Assembly (NCBI GenBank): GCA_964347615.1
Contig: CAYFZO010000025.1
Coordinates: 1-24,441 of the forward strand
From: CAYFZO01 sp964347615
Lineage (GTDB): Bacteria > Pseudomonadota > Gammaproteobacteria > Poriferisulfidales > Oxydemutatoraceae
DNA length: 24,441 nucleotides
Reading direction: 5' to 3'
The notes beneath the pieces were generated by a model. That model had not been told where the DNA came from and searched no databases. It saw nothing but the letters and a program-made list of their open reading frames with translations. Shown here piece by piece: positions 21,572-24,441 of the stretch. Every line of letters starts with the position of its first letter. Positions within the stretch are counted from its first letter, which is position 1. The position numbers were made by a program, and so were the translations under genes.

Positions 21572-23425
21572 ATGAACCGGCGACCTGAGAGCGACGCGGA
21601 TTTCGACGCGCAGGACTTCCTGCGCAACCTGACCCACAAGCCGGGCATCTATCGCATGCTTGACGCCGAGGGCGGGCTGCTTTACGTCGGCAAGGCGAAA
21701 GACCTGAAGAAACGGGTTGCGACTTACTTCCAAAGCCGGGGAGAGCGGAAGCAAGGCGCGAAGAACCGGCTGATGATGCAGCAGGCGAAGCGGGTGGAGG
21801 TTACGGTGACCTCGACCGAAGCCGAAGCGCTGCTGCTGGAAAGTAACCTGATCAAGGAACACCGCCCGCGCTACAACGTCCTGCTCAGGGACGACAAGAG
21901 CTATCCCTACATCCGCGTCACCGCCGACGAGTTTCCCCGCTTTTACTTCTACCGCGGCTCGCGCAAGCAGCCGGGGCGTTATTTCGGGCCGTACTTCAGC
22001 GTCTCGGCGGTGCGCGAGACGCTGAGCCTGCTGTTCAAGCTGTTCAGGCTGCGCCAGTGCGACGACGGCTTTTTCAGGAACCGCACGCGGCCTTGCTTGC
22101 AGTACCAGATCAAGCAGTGCAGCGCGCCGTGCGTCGGCCTGATCGAGGCGGACGCCTATCGCGACGACGTTGCGCTCGCGACCGAGGTGCTGGAAGGCAA
22201 GAGCGAGAAGGTCATCAAGACCCTGGTCGGGCGCATGGACGACGCGGCGCAGAGGAAGGATTACGAACACGCGGCGCGTTGCCGGGACCGGATCCAGGCC
22301 CTGCGCCAGGTTGCCGAGCAGCAGCGCGTGAGCGGCGACAAGGGCGACACGGACGTCGTCGTGTGCAGCATGAAAGGCGGCGGCGCCTGCGTGCAGGTGT
22401 TCAGCGTGCGCGGCGGGCTGAACATCGGCAACCGCGCGTACTATCCGCGGCTGCCCCACGGCGAGGTCGGAGAAGGCGAGCTGCTCGCCGCTTTCATCGG
22501 CCAGTATTACCTCTCGCGTCGCGTGCCGCAGGAATTGATCGTCAGCCACGCGCCGGACGACAGACGGGCGCTGCAGGCCATGCTCGAGCACCAAGCCGGA
22601 CGCAAGGTGACGTTGACGGCGGCGGTGCGCGGCCTCAGGCGCAGGTGGGTTGACTTGGCGCTCGACAACGCGGTGCTGGCGCTTGACGCCAAGCTGTCTT
22701 CCAGGGCCGGGATGCAAAGACGTTTGGTCGCGTTGCAGGCGATGCTCGACCTTGCCGAGATTCCGACGCGGATGGAGTGCTTCGACGTCAGCCATACCCG
22801 GGGCGAAGCGACCGTTGCCTCGTGCGTGGTGTTCGACGCCAACGGCCCGCTGAAGTCCGAGTACCGCCGCTTCAACGTCAAGGGCGAGCCCGGAGGAGAC
22901 GATTACGCCGCGATGCGTCAGGCGATCGGGCGCCGCTACCGGCGGTTGGTCGCCGGCGAAGGCAAGTTGCCCGACGTGTTGTTCATAGACGGCGGCAAAG
23001 GACAGCTGAGCAGCGCGCTCGAAGTCTTGCAGGAACTCGGCGTCAGCGGCGTCGCCGTGGTCGGCGTCGCCAAAGGTCCCGAACGCAAGCCCGGCATGGA
23101 AACCCTGTTTCTCGCCGACGGCGAACGACCGGTCAGGATCGAGCCGGAGCCGGCGGCGCTGCATCTGGTGCAACAGATACGCGACGAAGCACACCGCTTT
23201 GCCGTCGCCGGGCACCGTCGCCAAAGAAGCCGCCGGCGCAGCCGGTCGCCGCTCGAGGACATCGTCGGCCTCGGGCCGAAACGGCGCAGGCAGCTGCTCA
23301 AGCATTTCGGCGGCTTGCACGGAATCAGCCGCGCAAGCGTCGAGGAACTCGGTCGGGTGTCGGGCATCAGCGGACGGCTGGCTCATTCGATCTACGAAAC
23401 CTTGCACGCCGGAGGCGGGCGATGA
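21572..23425 (+). CDS. uvrC: Excinuclease ABC subunit C
   Basis: 617 residues, normal length. Makes the two incisions in nucleotide excision repair. The GIY-YIG domain for the 3' cut has GIY at 25-27 and YVG at 38-40, with ESNLIKEHRPRYN following. A UVR domain for UvrB contact is near 205-240 (LVGRMDDAAQRKDYEHAARC). The RNase H-like domain for the 5' cut shows FDVSHTRGE, FIDGGKGQL and DEAHRFAV, supplying the Asp-Asp-His residues. A helix-hairpin-helix pair (IVGLGPKRRRQLL, VSGISGRLAHSIYETL) ends the protein. ATG 21572 is chosen over the GTG immediately before it; GGGAGA lies upstream. It overlaps pgsA by ATGA. Confidence 0.97.
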   Translation: MNRRPESDADFDAQDFLRNLTHKPGIYRMLDAEGGLLYVGKAKDLKKRVATYFQSRGERKQGAKNRLMMQQAKRVEVTVTSTEAEALLLESNLIKEHRPRYNVLLRDDKSYPYIRVTADEFPRFYFYRGSRKQPGRYFGPYFSVSAVRETLSLLFKLFRLRQCDDGFFRNRTRPCLQYQIKQCSAPCVGLIEADAYRDDVALATEVLEGKSEKVIKTLVGRMDDAAQRKDYEHAARCRDRIQALRQVAEQQRVSGDKGDTDVVVCSMKGGGACVQVFSVRGGLNIGNRAYYPRLPHGEVGEGELLAAFIGQYYLSRRVPQELIVSHAPDDRRALQAMLEHQAGRKVTLTAAVRGLRRRWVDLALDNAVLALDAKLSSRAGMQRRLVALQAMLDLAEIPTRMECFDVSHTRGEATVASCVVFDANGPLKSEYRRFNVKGEPGGDDYAAMRQAIGRRYRRLVAGEGKLPDVLFIDGGKGQLSSALEVLQELGVSGVAVVGVAKGPERKPGMETLFLADGERPVRIEPEPAALHLVQQIRDEAHRFAVAGHRRQRSRRRSRSPLEDIVGLGPKRRRQLLKHFGGLHGISRASVEELGRVSGISGRLAHSIYETLHAGGGR

Positions 23426-23982
23426 TCAACCTGCCGACGGCGTTGACGCTGATACGGATTGCGATCATCCCGCTGATGATTGCGGCGTTCTACCTGCCGG
23501 TCTGGTGGAGCGGGCCTCTCGCCGCCGCGCTCTTCGTGCTCGCCGCGGTGACCGACTGGTTCGACGGATACCTCGCCCGGCGCACCCGCCAGACGACACG
23601 CTTCGGTGCGTTTCTCGACCCGGTCGCCGACAAGTTGCTGATCGCGGCGGCGCTTGCCTTGGTTATCGAACGCGCTGAGACCTGGCTGGTAACCGTGCCG
23701 GCGCTGATTATCATCGCCCGCGAGATCACGGTGTCGGCGCTGCGTGAATGGATGGCTGAAGTCGGCGGCAGCAAGGCCCTCGCCGTAACCGCGCTGAGCA
23801 AACTGAAGACCGCGGTGCAGATGACGGCGATTACCGGGCTGCTCTTGCGACAGTCGCTGTTCGGCTTGCCGGTGTTTGTCGTCGGCCTGGGACTGCTTTA
23901 TCTGTCGGCGATCCTGACCGTGTGGTCCATGTTCTCTTACCTGCTGGCCGCACGTCGGCACTTCACCGGGGGGAAAGCGTGA
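23422..23982 (+). CDS. pgsA: CDP-diacylglycerol-glycerol-3-phosphate 3-phosphatidyltransferase
   Basis: 186 residues with several membrane helices. Makes phosphatidylglycerol-phosphate from CDP-diacylglycerol and glycerol-3-phosphate. The CDP-alcohol phosphatidyltransferase motif is complete: Asp45, Asp48-Gly49, Ala52-Arg53, Gly62, Asp66 and Asp70. The ATG overlaps the uvrC stop (ATGA), so translation is coupled, as in the conserved uvrC-pgsA pair of gammaproteobacteria. A tRNA-Gly gene follows, also as in E. coli, but on the opposite strand. Confidence 0.96.
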   Translation: MINLPTALTLIRIAIIPLMIAAFYLPVWWSGPLAAALFVLAAVTDWFDGYLARRTRQTTRFGAFLDPVADKLLIAAALALVIERAETWLVTVPALIIIAREITVSALREWMAEVGGSKALAVTALSKLKTAVQMTAITGLLLRQSLFGLPVFVVGLGLLYLSAILTVWSMFSYLLAARRHFTGGKA

Positions 23983-24028
23983 TAGCGACGAGCTGCAACG
24001 GAGAGGCGGAGGGAGAGGGCTTGTGAGG

Positions 24029-24053
24029 TCGGCGACGGGCTGAGAGTCGCCGA
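24029..24053. terminator. Possible bidirectional hairpin between pgsA and the tRNA
   Basis: TCGGCGAC (24029-24036) pairs perfectly with GTCGCCGA (24046-24053) around a 9-nt loop. It lies 46 bp after the pgsA stop and between two convergent transcripts. There is no U-tract on either side, so it is not a classical intrinsic terminator. Confidence 0.35.
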
Positions 24054-24102
24054 AGAGAGCGTGAAGCGGTTTGTCCTGAGGCGTCGGCCAGAAAAAACCG
24101 GA

Positions 24103-24155
24103 GTGGGAAAACTGGCGTGGGAAAACCGGGGCGGGAAAGACTGGAGCGGGAAACG
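24103..24155. repeat. 14-15-bp repeats running into the tRNA-Gly 3' end
   Basis: GTGGGAAAAC at 24103 and 24117, GCGGGAAAG at 24131, and GCGGGAAAC at 24146. Each unit also carries a CNGG between copies, giving periods of 14, 14 and 15 bp. The last copy is the acceptor-end region of the tRNA gene itself. Confidence 0.7.
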
Positions 24156-24216
24156 GGATTTGAACCCGCGACCCCAACCTTGGCAAGGTTGTGCTCTACC
24201 CCTGAGCTATTCCCGC
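24142..24216 (-). tRNA. tRNA-Gly (anticodon GCC)
   Basis: 75 nt including an encoded CCA (TGG at 24142-24144). The acceptor stem GCGGGAA pairs with TTCCCGC, the T arm contains GGTTCAAATC, and the anticodon stem CAACC/GGTTG flanks the loop with GCC (24184-24182). It corresponds to glyW, which follows pgsA in E. coli on the same strand; here it is reversed. A strong promoter lies directly upstream (24229-24256). Confidence 0.97.
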
Positions 24217-24228
24217 ACGTCAGCGCAG

Positions 24229-24256
24229 ATTGTAAGAACCTCGCGGCGACTGTCAA
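24229..24256 (-). promoter_or_regulatory. σ70 promoter of tRNA-Gly
   Basis: On the minus strand, a perfect -35 TTGACA (24256-24251) and TACAAT (24234-24229) are separated by 16 bp. The -10 ends 13 bp before the mature 5' end, leaving room for a short leader. Confidence 0.8.
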
Positions 24257-24310
24257 TACGGGTGTGTCGCGGGGCTAGCCGTTATCAGATCGCGTTGGCG
24301 CAAATCAACC

Positions 24311-24340
24311 GGTTCAGGGCGGTTCAGGGCGGTTCAGGGA
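24311..24340. repeat. 10-bp tandem repeat, three copies
   Basis: GGTTCAGGGC at 24311 and 24321 and GGTTCAGGGA at 24331. It lies upstream of the tRNA promoter in a stretch (24257-24441) where I see no gene. Confidence 0.9.
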
Positions 24341-24384
24341 AAAGGGTGCTATCCTGGCATGAAATAGCGGTCGACGGCCCCGAG

Positions 24385-24412
24385 AATGTAAAAAATTCTG
24401 TGTATCCGTCAA
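24385..24412 (-). promoter_or_regulatory. Candidate second leftward promoter
   Basis: Minus-strand TTGACG (24412-24407), 16 bp, then TACATT (24390-24385). It points toward the tRNA-Gly gene about 170 bp away. AGAAT/ATTCT also forms a small inverted repeat here. It could be an extra tRNA promoter or serve a small RNA; no transcript is evident. Confidence 0.3.
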
Positions 24413-24441
24413 TCAAAGATAATCGGTCACCCTCTCTGCGG

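Noticed and set aside
20393..23407. A minus-strand open frame of about 1000 codons opposite fabH and uvrC.
   Set aside because: fabH and uvrC have complete catalytic motifs on the plus strand; the antisense frame has none.
24311..24340. A possible CRISPR or phage-type repeat.
   Set aside because: The 10-bp units are directly adjacent with no spacers, so it is a simple tandem repeat.

Overview
The window looks like a GC-rich gammaproteobacterial chromosome. The evidence is the EF-P β-lysylation set (epmB, efp, epmA), the divergent rne/rluC pair followed by sppA, maf, rpmF, plsX and fabH, and the uvrC-pgsA-tRNA-Gly(GCC) cluster, all typical of Gammaproteobacteria. I cannot assign a genus. There are no rRNAs, no CRISPR array and no complete mobile element. 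Only the first 48 bases resemble an insertion-sequence end.

Layout. 1-7000 is accessory. It holds a secreted CLCA-like metalloprotease/von Willebrand A protein with a GlyGly-CTERM-like tail, an unrecognised exported protein whose 3' end is tandemly repeated across a 100-N assembly gap, an SLC13/DASS anion symporter, and a lone protein resembling the Nmad3 family of putative nucleotide-modification proteins. 7051-10051 is the EF-P module: epmB faces efp-epmA, and a low-molecular-weight phosphatase overlaps the end of epmA. 10116-14895 is a leftward block: rne, cysS, yidD, hisI. From 15346 rluC and sppA run rightward. maf then runs leftward and is trailed by two decayed copies of its own 3' end. 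rpmF, plsX, fabH, uvrC and pgsA run rightward, and a tRNA-Gly gene on the minus strand closes the window.

How the genes work together. EpmB makes (R)-β-lysine, EpmA attaches it to Lys34 of EF-P, and modified EF-P rescues ribosomes at polyproline. RNase E, RluC, L32, CysS and tRNA-Gly serve RNA processing and translation. PlsX, FabH and PgsA serve fatty acid and phospholipid synthesis. YidD and SppA serve the membrane. Maf clears modified nucleotides and UvrC repairs DNA.

The most unusual signal is not one gene but a pattern. Tandem duplications, usually two to four copies, recur at or just after gene 3' ends at several scales: about 345 bp and 330 bp at the exported-protein gene and maf, and 10-14 bp in or near rne, fabH, the VWA gene and the tRNA. 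In the first array the copies keep their reading frame, differ mostly by synonymous changes, and carry the start codon of the downstream transporter fused in frame. Several enzymes also lack an expected residue: the phosphatase general acid, a HisI zinc-ligand cysteine, and the family alanine in EpmA.
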